From contig JAFTIR010000039.1 in NCBI GenBank assembly GCA_017456765.1, positions 189,382 through 253,381 of the forward strand: a stretch of 64,000 nucleotides of DNA, given 5' to 3'. The position numbers and the translations under genes were made by a program. Under the pieces are notes generated by a model. The model was given only the letters and a program-made list of their open reading frames with translations. It ran no database searches and was not told the origin of the DNA. The stretch comes from Clostridia bacterium. GTDB taxonomy: Bacteria > Bacillota > Clostridia > Oscillospirales > CAG-382. Shown here in pieces: positions 44,176 through 52,883 of this stretch. The first letter of the stretch is position 1. Every line of letters begins with the position of its first letter.

Positions 44176-44327
44176 GGAAAGCACGGTGTGGGTAGCACCC
44201 GCTGGCAATTTCGCGGGCGCGGAGTCCGCGCTGACCAGTTCGCGGGGCAGATTAAATCGTAAACAAACTATATCAACCGCGTAAATAACCAATCCCTTGC
44301 ATCAAACACCGATGCAAGGGATTTTTG
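44176..44327 (+). repeat. Portable 3'-end terminator repeat, copy 2 (after mgsA)
   Basis: Starts at the mgsA stop. It has hairpin GGGTAGCACCCGCTGGC, AATTTCGCG (44207-44215), hairpin GCGCGGAGTCCGCGC, the core GCGTAAATAACCAATCCCT (44279-44297), then a perfect 13-bp hairpin (44291-44303/44311-44323) with loop AAACACC and a T tract. It acts as the mgsA terminator. Confidence 0.85.
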
Positions 44328-44329
44328 TA

Positions 44330-44845
44330 TTATTCGCTTACTTTTAATTCTTCAATTTCACACACATAAACTGTGTGATAATCCTTGCTCGGATAATTTT
44401 TCTCTATAAGCGACTTGTCAACAAAGTCGGCTTCCTTCATGTCCGCGGCAAATAGTTTTTTACCGATGACCGTTACCTTTGCATCCTCAAACTCAACAAC
44501 GCCCTTGTCTGAAATGACCGGAGTAAAACCTGCCTCAGCTAATTTGTCGCCGTCACGTCCTGAATTTCTTCCGCAGTAGGTGAGTGCCTTTTTCATTTCT
44601 TCACCGAAGAATGAAAGAGAAATGTATTCGGAGTTGTCGATAAATTCCTTTGTGTATCTCTGCGGTCTTACAAAACAGAAAAATACATTCTTGTTCCAGA
44701 GAACACCCATGCCTCCCCAGCTCGCAGTCATTGCGTTGTAGGGAAGGGGAGCGTGCTTTTCATCGTGTGCCGCAATAAGACACCATGAATTGTCAAACAG
44801 TCTAAATACGTTTTCACTAAAATCTTTTGGATTTATTGTTGTCAA
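44330..44845 (-). CDS. Flavin reductase family (flavoredoxin-like) protein
   Basis: A 171-residue FMN-binding split-barrel protein: WCLIAAHDEKHAPLPYNAMTASWGGMG, FCFVRPQRYTKEFI and YISLSFFGEE. Such proteins bind FMN and act as flavin reductases or electron carriers. I propose a TTG start at 44845 (read as MTTINPKDF), because GAGGTGA lies six bases upstream. A GTG three codons earlier is within that ribosome site. Confidence 0.88.
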   Translation of the reverse strand: MTTINPKDFSENVFRLFDNSWCLIAAHDEKHAPLPYNAMTASWGGMGVLWNKNVFFCFVRPQRYTKEFIDNSEYISLSFFGEEMKKALTYCGRNSGRDGDKLAEAGFTPVISDKGVVEFEDAKVTVIGKKLFAADMKEADFVDKSLIEKNYPSKDYHTVYVCEIEELKVSE

Positions 44846-44928
44846 AAAAATCACCTCTTATATATACTTATTCACTATTACCTCTCACTTATTACTTGTT
44901 TAATACAAAAGCTATATTGGAATTTGAA

Positions 44929-45063
44929 AATCCCTTGCGCCGTTGTTGGGTGCAAGGGATTGGTTATTTACGCGATTGCTATTGTCCGATAAAAACCGAG
45001 ATTGCCCGCGAAACTTGCTGTCGGGCTTTCCCGACCGCGAAATTGCCCGCGGGGGCTCCCCGC
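44929..45063 (-). repeat. Portable 3'-end terminator repeat, copy 3 (after gdhA)
   Basis: Read leftward from the gdhA stop: GC-rich hairpin GCGGGGAGCCCCCGC, AATTTCGCG (45044-45036), hairpin GTCGGGAAAGCCCGAC, a related AAGTTTCGCGGG, the core GCGTAAATAACCAATCCCT (44973-44955), then AATCCCTTGC/GCAAGGGATT (44961-44952 with 44938-44929). The remaining bases to 44846 show no gene. Confidence 0.83.
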
Positions 45064-46407
45064 TTATACGATGCCCTGTGCCATCATAGCATCTGCAACC
45101 TTCTGGAAGCCTGCAATGTTAGCACCTGCAACGAGGTTGTAGCCGAGACCGTACTGTTCGGAAGCCTTTGCGGCATTGTCGTGAATGTTTATCATAATCT
45201 GTTCAAGCTGAGCATAAACCTGGTCGGGTGAGAATACAGTGTGTCCTGCGTTCTGACCCATTTCGATACATGAACAAGCAACACCGCCTGCATTTGCAGC
45301 CTTGGAGGGACCAATAACTACGCCGTTTTCCATAAGATATGCCATAGCTTCGTTTGTAGTAGGCATATTTGCAGCTTCGCAGAGGAACTTTGTGCCGTTG
45401 GCAACCATCTTTTTAGCTTCTTCTATGCCGATTTCGTTCTGAGTAGCACAGGGAATGTAGAGGTCAGCCTTAACACCCCAGGGCTTTTCGCCGGGGAAGA
45501 ACTTTGCATTCGGGAACTTTTCTGCATAAGGAGCACATACATTTTTGCCGGAAGCACGAAGCTCGAGCATATAGTCAACCTTTTCGGGAGTGTTAACTCC
45601 GTCGGGGTCGTAGATGTAACCGTCGGGACCGGAAATTGTAAGAACCTTTGCACCAAGCTGGTTGAGTTTCTGAACTGTACCCCAGGATACATTACCGAAG
45701 CCTGATACAACAACGTTCTTTCCTTCAATGCTTTCGCCGAAGTGCTTAAGCATTTCTCTTGCAAAGAATACAACGCCGTAGCCTGTAGCTTCTGTTCTGC
45801 CGGAAAGACCGCCGTAGGTAAGTCCTTTACCTGTGAGAACGCCTTCATAAACGTTCTTGAGTCGCTTGTACTGACCGAAAAGATAACCGATTTCTTTTGC
45901 ACCTACACCAAGGTCGCCTGCGGGTACGTCTGTTTCAGCACCGATGTGACGGAAGAGCTCTGACATAAAGCTCTGGCAGAAGCGCATGATTTCAGCATCA
46001 GATTTTCCTGTGGGGTCAAAGTCTGAACCGCCCTTACCGCCGCCAATGGGAAGACCTGTAAGGCTGTTCTTAAATGTCTGCTCAAAACCGAGGAACTTTA
46101 TGATACCGAGATATACGTTGGGTGCAAATCTGAGGCCGCCCTTGTAAGGGCCGATTGCACTGTTGAACTGAACTCTGTAGCCGCGGTTAACACGAACGTT
46201 TCCGTTATCGTCGATCCAGGGAACTCTGAACATAATTGTTCTTTCAGGCTCTACGAGTCTTTCGAGAAGTGCAGCCTTTTCATATTCGGGATGCTGTGCG
46301 ATAACAGGCTCAAGGCTTGAGAGAACTTCTGTCGCAGCCTGGATAAACTCGGGCTGTTCAGCATTTTTTACTTTTAAGTCGTCGAGGACTTTCTGTAAGT
46401 AGGACAT
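45064..46407 (-). CDS. gdhA: NADP-type glutamate dehydrogenase
   Basis: GdhA interconverts 2-oxoglutarate plus ammonium and glutamate, the main ammonia-assimilation route in gut Clostridia. The 447-residue hexameric-type enzyme has RVNRGYRVQFNSAIGPYKGGLRF, catalytic PIGGGKGGSDFDP, PAGDLGVGAKEIGYLFGQYKR, TGKGLTYGGLSGRTEATGYG and the Rossmann VVSGFGNVSWG. The start follows TTGGAGGAATCATC. It is single, with its own promoter at 46484-46512. Confidence 0.97.
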   Translation of the reverse strand: MSYLQKVLDDLKVKNAEQPEFIQAATEVLSSLEPVIAQHPEYEKAALLERLVEPERTIMFRVPWIDDNGNVRVNRGYRVQFNSAIGPYKGGLRFAPNVYLGIIKFLGFEQTFKNSLTGLPIGGGKGGSDFDPTGKSDAEIMRFCQSFMSELFRHIGAETDVPAGDLGVGAKEIGYLFGQYKRLKNVYEGVLTGKGLTYGGLSGRTEATGYGVVFFAREMLKHFGESIEGKNVVVSGFGNVSWGTVQKLNQLGAKVLTISGPDGYIYDPDGVNTPEKVDYMLELRASGKNVCAPYAEKFPNAKFFPGEKPWGVKADLYIPCATQNEIGIEEAKKMVANGTKFLCEAANMPTTNEAMAYLMENGVVIGPSKAANAGGVACSCIEMGQNAGHTVFSPDQVYAQLEQIMINIHDNAAKASEQYGLGYNLVAGANIAGFQKVADAMMAQGIV

Positions 46408-46483
46408 GATGATTCCTCCAAAAATAGGTATATATTATGTATTTATACACTAAAAAAAGTGGTGCATTTTGTACATTGCACAT

Positions 46484-46512
46484 AGTGTATCACATATTTT
46501 TGAGTATTGCAA
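46484..46512 (-). promoter_or_regulatory. Promoter of gdhA
   Basis: On the minus strand TTGCAA (46512-46507), 17 bp, TACACT (46489-46484), about 75 bases before the start codon. Confidence 0.68.
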
Positions 46513-46751
46513 TAGGAAAATTGCAATTTTGCGATATTTTTTTAAAAAAATTCATAATTTAACTAAAAATTCCGCTTTTTTGCATGATTTTAGCCGCATT
46601 TTGAAAGTCCAGTGACTGGATAATTCAAAAACTTTAGTTTGTTTTATGAGCTTTGACAATTTTTTGACACTTTTCGAGGAGTTGCAATAAAAACATTACT
46701 TATGTATATGATGCTTTTTTCAGTTTCGCTAAAATAAATTTCTCCAAACAC
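46513..46751. other. Non-coding stretch between divergent gdhA and the giant gene
   Basis: AT-rich with no reading frame. It contains one 13-bp palindrome, TCCAGT-G-ACTGGA (46608-46620), a possible operator between the two divergent promoters. I see no other structure. Confidence 0.5.
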
Positions 46752-46780
46752 TTGAAAAAAACGAGATAATATGGTATCAT
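46752..46780 (+). promoter_or_regulatory. Promoter of the giant protein/mreB operon
   Basis: TTGAAA (46752-46757), 17 bp, TATCAT (46775-46780), about 60 bases before the ATG at 46838. Confidence 0.68.
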
Positions 46781-46837
46781 ATACTTTGTATAGTTATGGA
46801 TAATGGATGAAAATGATGATTAAAGGAGAATTTCCAG

Positions 46838-49800
46838 ATGAACAACGGTTTAAAGCCGTCCAAAATGACAGTAAACATAGAAACGATGCCTTTCTTTTCG
46901 GCGTCTATGGCGGATATGCGCATTACCCCTTTGACAAGCGTGGTACTGGGCACGCCGGAGGCTGAAAAAAAGCCGGTAAGACTGGAGGTCAGTGTTGTCG
47001 GTAAGTGCAAAGATACAGAGTTTATCAAGAGAAGAGATTTTGTAAAGGATTGCTTCTCTTCTGAGTCATACAATCTTAAAAATTCGTCCTATTGTGTTCT
47101 TGGATTTGATTTTGACAGCTTTGAGTATAACTATGCTTTTCTTAACAGCATTGAAGAAGACACCTTGGGTGAAATCTATGTCCGTGTAAAGTATGCAGGC
47201 GAAGAGGCAGTGGCAAAAACCACAGTAAACCTTATGCCCTCAAATGTCTGGGCGGGACTTGATGCAGAACCTTCAGTAATAGCATCCTTCCTCAGGGACA
47301 ATGATAATATTATAGGAAAAATCTGCGACATCGTCTGTCAGGATGGCGAGAGAACAGGTTATGGCAATTCAAAGAAGAATATCCTGTCCACCGTCAAAAA
47401 GCTCTATACACAGCTTAAAGAATGTAATATTATTTATACACGACCTGCCTTGTATGCTGCAAATGCAAGACAGACCATTCGTTTTCCCGATGAGCTTTTC
47501 AGCTCGGGAAGCGTTCTTGCCACACCCCTTGAAATAGCCCTTGTTTTCAATGCCTGCGTTAAAAGAATAGGACTTGACAGTGCACTTATTTTTGTGAGAG
47601 GTAAAAAGGGAGATATATCGGTTCTCTGCGGCGTGTATCTTATAAACAGTCCGATAAAGGTTTCGGTCTGCGAGGACGCAAAGAGAATTCGTGACCTTGT
47701 TGATGCAGGGGATATGCTTATTGTTGACCCGTCTGTTTTTGCGGCGGCTCAGAATACCTCCTTTGTCATGGCGCTTGAGAATACGGCCGAGAATTTTGTG
47801 AATAATTTCCAGAGCCTTGTGTGCCTTGTTGACATTAAAAACGCTCTTGAAAGTGCAGGACTCTTGAGGAAAAGCGACGATTTTGAGAATATGTCGGTAA
47901 AATCGGCTGTTGCAAAGATTTATTCATCGCTCGTATCTTCTCCCGTAATGCAGTTTCTTTCGGGAAAGGAAAGACGTGATGTAGAAGAAATTCCTCTCTT
48001 GCTTTCAGATTTTGACAAAGCATTTTCTCTTGATGAGCGAGTGTTTAAACTGCTTCCTCTCGATATAAGTATAAATCTTGATGATTATGCGGCGGTTGAC
48101 AAGAATTTCTCTTCAATTATAACAATGTTCTCGCCAAAGGCGCGCCAGCATTTCAGTAATAATGAGTTAGATTATATGAAATCAAAGCTTGATAAACTCA
48201 AGGAGAAGGTTTCTTCTGAAGAGGAAATAACAACCTCGCTTCGTGATGAGGAGCTTTACAGAACTGCCTGCGAGATGACTTTTGGCAAGAATAAGAAAGA
48301 ACCGTATTTTGCCTTTGGATATGTAAAAATAACGGACAAGCTTACAGAAACAGTAAGCTTTGCACCGGTTTGCCTTGTGAGAGCAAGTCTTGTTTATGAA
48401 AACGGAAGTTTCTTTGTAAAACAGCAGGGAAAGCCCATTGCAAATAAGGTTTTTATAAGAAACGCACTTCGCGACTCATCTTTGGGTTACGACTCTTTTA
48501 TGAAGTCGCTTATGCCTACCGATAAAAAGGAAATATTTGATATGTTTGAGAATATCAGAATGGCTCTTACCGAAACTGATGACAGACATATCTATGAAAT
48601 CATCAAAGAAGCGCATCTTGTCAATATAGACATTGATAACTATGTTCTTTGGTCCTCTCTTGCACTTGAAAGAAATAAGTTGTCTGCAAGTGCGACTGTT
48701 GCAGGTGTTTTCTCCGGAAATGGTGTGAACGAAAATGCTGAAAAGAACTATGTTCCCGTAAAAACACTTACTTCCGATGGAACACGGGCAGTTTGCGGAA
48801 ATACAGATGTTGTTGTAGAGGGCGTTTTCACCGACGAGAAAGAAAAGACAGTATCCTCGATTGTTTACAGAAATATAACCGAGGGAAAAAGTACACTTGT
48901 TGTCACGGATGACATGGAAATGTCTGAGTATATAGCCGGCGTTTTATATGCAGACGAGCTTTATGATATGGTATGTGTGGTTGATGAAAACTGCAACGCA
49001 TCTTCGTGTGCGAAAAAACTCTCCGAAAACGTTGAAAAGTACAGTCTTTTTGAGGTGGAATCGCTTTTGCCATATCCCGAAGAACTTGAAATGGCAAAGC
49101 AGGTGCTTCTCGACTATACTTCAAGAGTAAGCAAAAAAGGTAAATTCGGAATGTCTCTCAGAGATGCTGTTGAAGCATACCTTGGCTCGTGGAACGGCAC
49201 AGAAAATTATGATGATGTATATGTAAATAAGGAAATATTTGAGTCGGCTGACGAGAACAAGGTGGGAGAGGTGTTTGAGACGGTTGGTGCGCTTATTGAA
49301 GATGCTGTAAACGTTTGTAAAAAGAGCGGACTCGAAAAGCATACACCTCTTAAGAATCATCCCCTTTATCATACAAATCCCAAAAAAGATATGGATGAAA
49401 ACACAAAGAATAAGGTTTGCATTGCAATCGAATCGGCACTTCCTGTCATTTCCGAATACAGAGATGTGTTTTCTGATGTGAATGAAATTCTGGGGTTTGA
49501 TGAGTCGGAAATCGACAGCCTCTACAAGCTCGAAAAACTGAATGACTTGTACAAACTTGTGCTTACGGCGAGGGATGTTGACATTCCCGAAAAGTTTGTT
49601 GAGAGTGATATTGCAGACTTTTCAAGAACCAAGCGCTTCGAAGAAGAAAGCAAAAAGCGCATGGAGGCAATAGAGTTTAAGCTCAATTTCTTCGGTAAAG
49701 AAATCTTTGAAGATGTGGAAAATCTTCTCTTGAGAGATGAGTATGACGATGAAGAGGAAAAAGGGTTCCTGAAGAAATTCATTGTCAAGAAAAACAGTCA

Positions 49801-51805
49801 GGATTTACTTTTGCAGTATGTTGATTCCGGTAAAAAGTCTGAGTTTCAGCAGCATAAAATTTCTGATATATATAAGCTGCTTCACGAATATAAAGAATGT
49901 ATGATAGGTCTTCGCGAAAGCACCAATGGAAAGCAGGACGATGAAGAAACCTCAAGACTTGCAAAAATTTCCGAAAAGGCAGCATATCTTGTGGATGCAA
50001 TCAGCACTTCAAAAAGTAACACTTCAAAGCTGTTGTCAAATGTGTTCAGACTTATATCGGTAATTCCCATAGACGCTTCTCTTGCAAGAAGAATTACGGT
50101 GGTCAGAGCAAGATTTGCAGAGCTTTATTCGGGTGAATACAGTCCGCTTAATGTGATTTCATCCGAGCTTGGACTTCGTTTTGACGATGTTGTGTTTGAG
50201 TCGGGTGCGCTCAGCTTTGACGGACTGGGAAAATATCTTGAGAAACTTGAAGATAATATAGAAATTGCGGACATCTGGGCAGATTGGAAGGAAAAATCGG
50301 CAAAGGCAAATGAAATGATTCCTCACTTTGTCAGATACATTGATGAACACGGAGCCTTCTCAAATATTGACAGAATTTTTGCAAGAAGCCTTCTCATGCC
50401 TATGGCAGAAAGCGTAAGAAATGAAAGCATGCGCGGTTTTTCCGATGAAAAACTTGCAAGGGCAAAGGATAGATATTGTGAGCTACTTATGTCGGCAGGG
50501 GAAATATCAAAAAAGAATGCCCTTACAGCTTATACAAATTCTGTAAAGAAGATTTCTTCGGAAACCACGGTGCCGAATTCCAATTTGTATGAAAAGACGT
50601 CGTTTATTGATTATTATTCCCAGAATGCTCAGATTGTCAGAACGGTACTTCCCGTAATTATTGTGACAAAGAATATTCTTGCAGAGGTGTTACCTCTTGA
50701 GGCTGAATTTGATACAGTAATTGCAATAGACAATAAGAATAACGGCTTTACGATGCTTCCGTCGCTTTGCTTCGGTAAGAGAAGCGTGCTTGTAAATATG
50801 TCAAGAACAGGCAGAAGCGAACTTTGTCGCAGAATGAGGGGAAAGGTGCCGGCATATGATGTTTGCACAATAGCCGAAAACAGGGATATATCCCTCTTTA
50901 CTTGGCTTAATTCCTGCACATTCTCGGAATCTCTGTCTTGTATAAATTCAAATAATACTTCAAATGTTGAGATTGTCCGTATGAATGGAACCTACGACAG
51001 AACCGCAACAAGAACCAACATGACAGAAGCCGAGCATTCCATGGTAAAGGTGGCAGCACTTCTTCAGGATACATCCAAGAGGGTTGCACTTACAGCGTTT
51101 ACCAAGGAGCAGTGTACAAGCCTTGAAAAACTTCTTCACTTGCTTTCAAAGAAGAATAAGGTGCTTGCCGAGGCAAAGGAAAACGGCAGAATTTCGGTAT
51201 GTACCCCCGACAGGCTTTACATGAAGAGGTACGACAGTCTTGTTGTTTGTGCATGCTTTGGTGCCGACAAGGAAGCAAGAATTGGTTGGGACTTCGGATA
51301 TGCCGGAATTTGCGGTGAAGAATCTGTGCCGGAGGCATATATCAGCATTGCTGACAGAAAGACGGATAAAACCTATATTCTTACGAGTCTCAATGTCAAG
51401 GATTCAAGAATAATAAAAAGGTCCGGCAAGAATGCGGCAATCTTCAACAGCTTCTGCGAAATGCTCTCCGACGGAAGAATTCCCGTGGGTATGTCAAATG
51501 CAAAGCATGACAGAGATGACAGTATTTTGGGAAGCCTTATGTCGTCAATTGTTTCAAGAAATCCGCTTGTTCTTCCATGTGAAGGAAAGACGCCTGTTGC
51601 AAATTCCATATTTGCAGGCAGAGAAAACGGTGCATATGCCCTTGTGGATACAGACAGAAATGTAAGCATGCACGATGAACTTCTTGTAAAGAGTATGCTT
51701 GAAAAGACGGGCAAAATTACAACTACCATTACACCTATGAGCCTTACAGGATATAAGTGTAAGGAAACGGTAAAGAGCCTTGTTGATGATAAAGATAATA
51801 TTTGA
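46838..51805 (+). CDS. 1655-residue DUF4011/AAA-type giant with apparently inactive catalytic sites
   Basis: From memory of the DUF4011 helicase/nuclease giants, this has their full domain order. An N-terminal beta domain (10-135) leads to NVWAGLDAEPSVIASFL (136-152). A transglutaminase-like region follows (QTIRFPDELF at 212), then a DUF4011-like block (360-560: YFAFGYVKITD, FAPVCLVRASL). The ATPase N-half is around 655-700 and the C-half at 1290-1520, with GTYDRTATRTNMTEAEHSMV near 1383. A nuclease-like tail ends it. The key sites are gone: Walker A reads GVFTDEKE, the DEAS position reads IAID, and neither the transglutaminase Cys nor the nuclease D-ExK is evident. The frame is intact and starts after AAAGGAGAATTT. 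It is probably a scaffold; 20 bases separate it from an mreB-family gene. Confidence 0.7.
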   Translation: MNNGLKPSKMTVNIETMPFFSASMADMRITPLTSVVLGTPEAEKKPVRLEVSVVGKCKDTEFIKRRDFVKDCFSSESYNLKNSSYCVLGFDFDSFEYNYAFLNSIEEDTLGEIYVRVKYAGEEAVAKTTVNLMPSNVWAGLDAEPSVIASFLRDNDNIIGKICDIVCQDGERTGYGNSKKNILSTVKKLYTQLKECNIIYTRPALYAANARQTIRFPDELFSSGSVLATPLEIALVFNACVKRIGLDSALIFVRGKKGDISVLCGVYLINSPIKVSVCEDAKRIRDLVDAGDMLIVDPSVFAAAQNTSFVMALENTAENFVNNFQSLVCLVDIKNALESAGLLRKSDDFENMSVKSAVAKIYSSLVSSPVMQFLSGKERRDVEEIPLLLSDFDKAFSLDERVFKLLPLDISINLDDYAAVDKNFSSIITMFSPKARQHFSNNELDYMKSKLDKLKEKVSSEEEITTSLRDEELYRTACEMTFGKNKKEPYFAFGYVKITDKLTETVSFAPVCLVRASLVYENGSFFVKQQGKPIANKVFIRNALRDSSLGYDSFMKSLMPTDKKEIFDMFENIRMALTETDDRHIYEIIKEAHLVNIDIDNYVLWSSLALERNKLSASATVAGVFSGNGVNENAEKNYVPVKTLTSDGTRAVCGNTDVVVEGVFTDEKEKTVSSIVYRNITEGKSTLVVTDDMEMSEYIAGVLYADELYDMVCVVDENCNASSCAKKLSENVEKYSLFEVESLLPYPEELEMAKQVLLDYTSRVSKKGKFGMSLRDAVEAYLGSWNGTENYDDVYVNKEIFESADENKVGEVFETVGALIEDAVNVCKKSGLEKHTPLKNHPLYHTNPKKDMDENTKNKVCIAIESALPVISEYRDVFSDVNEILGFDESEIDSLYKLEKLNDLYKLVLTARDVDIPEKFVESDIADFSRTKRFEEESKKRMEAIEFKLNFFGKEIFEDVENLLLRDEYDDEEEKGFLKKFIVKKNSQDLLLQYVDSGKKSEFQQHKISDIYKLLHEYKECMIGLRESTNGKQDDEETSRLAKISEKAAYLVDAISTSKSNTSKLLSNVFRLISVIPIDASLARRITVVRARFAELYSGEYSPLNVISSELGLRFDDVVFESGALSFDGLGKYLEKLEDNIEIADIWADWKEKSAKANEMIPHFVRYIDEHGAFSNIDRIFARSLLMPMAESVRNESMRGFSDEKLARAKDRYCELLMSAGEISKKNALTAYTNSVKKISSETTVPNSNLYEKTSFIDYYSQNAQIVRTVLPVIIVTKNILAEVLPLEAEFDTVIAIDNKNNGFTMLPSLCFGKRSVLVNMSRTGRSELCRRMRGKVPAYDVCTIAENRDISLFTWLNSCTFSESLSCINSNNTSNVEIVRMNGTYDRTATRTNMTEAEHSMVKVAALLQDTSKRVALTAFTKEQCTSLEKLLHLLSKKNKVLAEAKENGRISVCTPDRLYMKRYDSLVVCACFGADKEARIGWDFGYAGICGEESVPEAYISIADRKTDKTYILTSLNVKDSRIIKRSGKNAAIFNSFCEMLSDGRIPVGMSNAKHDRDDSILGSLMSSIVSRNPLVLPCEGKTPVANSIFAGRENGAYALVDTDRNVSMHDELLVKSMLEKTGKITTTITPMSLTGYKCKETVKSLVDDKDNI

Positions 51806-51825
51806 TTTAGGAGGAAAACAGCCAT

Positions 51826-52848
51826 ATGGCAACTTTTTCCGGCGGCTTCATAGGAATAGATTTAGGTACGGCAAACACCCTTGTGTGTACTCCGGAAAAG
51901 GGAGTAATCATAAGAGAACCGTCCTATGTGGCATATAATATCAAAACAGAAGAAATAATAGCAATAGGTCACGATGCGAAAAAACTCGTGGGAAAAACAG
52001 CGGCGAATATTTCCGTTGTAAGACCGCTCAGAGACGGGGTAATATCGGATTTTGAATTGACCCTTGCAATGCTTTCTCATTTTGTGCGTAAAGCAATGAC
52101 AAAGAGTCTATTTGCAAGACCAAAGGTTGTTGTGTGTATACCCTACGGTGTAACGCAGGTTGAGTACAGTGCACTGGAAAATGCACTTTTTGAGGTTGGC
52201 GTTGGCGGTGTTGCGATTGTTGAAGAGCCTGTTGCGGCGGCAATCGGTGCAGGACTTCCGTTTAAAACGCCTGTAGGCAACATGATTGTTGACCTAGGCG
52301 GCGGAACAACGGAGGTTGCGGTTGTAACGGCGGGAGGACTTGCCGTATCAAAATCCCTGCGAGTTGCGGGGGATGAACTCAACGAAGCAATTGTTGAATA
52401 TATAAGAAAGAAATTCAATGTCATAATTGGCGAGATTACGGCTGAGGAAATTAAAAAAGAAATTGGCTCGGCTCATAAAGAGGCTGACCTTGGAATGCTT
52501 GAAGTAAGAGGCAGAAATCTTATTACGGGTCTTCCCTCGGTGTTCAATATATATTCATCAGAAATCCGTGTTGCCATGACTCCCGTTATAAATCAGATTA
52601 TAGATGTTATCAAGGCAACCCTTGAAACAACACCGCCTGAGCTTTGTGCAGATATACATACCAATGGAATTACAATTTCCGGCGGAGGTGCGCTTTTGTC
52701 GGGGCTTTCGCTTCTTATAAGCCAAAAGACAAAGGTTGATGTGTACGTTGCAAAGCGTCCGCTTGATTGTGTTATTGACGGTATTCATAAAATTATGACT
52801 AAAGATGGATATGAATCTGTTTTGACAATGGTAAACCATAAACGGTAA
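51826..52848 (+). CDS. MreB/Mbl-family actin homologue
   Basis: MreB-type actins polymerise on the inner membrane face and guide cell-wall synthesis. The 340-residue protein has the ATP-binding loops IGIDLGTANTLVC, NMIVDLGGGTTEVAVV and ISGGGALLSGLSLLI, plus RPLRDGVISDFELTLAML and EEPVAAAIGAGLP, which mark it as MreB/Mbl rather than DnaK. It lies in an operon behind a giant degenerate helicase-like protein, not beside mreC/mreD, so it is probably an additional paralogue. The ribosome site is TAGGAGG, somewhat far from the ATG. Confidence 0.92.
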   Translation: MATFSGGFIGIDLGTANTLVCTPEKGVIIREPSYVAYNIKTEEIIAIGHDAKKLVGKTAANISVVRPLRDGVISDFELTLAMLSHFVRKAMTKSLFARPKVVVCIPYGVTQVEYSALENALFEVGVGGVAIVEEPVAAAIGAGLPFKTPVGNMIVDLGGGTTEVAVVTAGGLAVSKSLRVAGDELNEAIVEYIRKKFNVIIGEITAEEIKKEIGSAHKEADLGMLEVRGRNLITGLPSVFNIYSSEIRVAMTPVINQIIDVIKATLETTPPELCADIHTNGITISGGGALLSGLSLLISQKTKVDVYVAKRPLDCVIDGIHKIMTKDGYESVLTMVNHKR

Positions 52849-52883
52849 CAATAAATTTTTATATATCAAGAGAGGTTAAGAAA

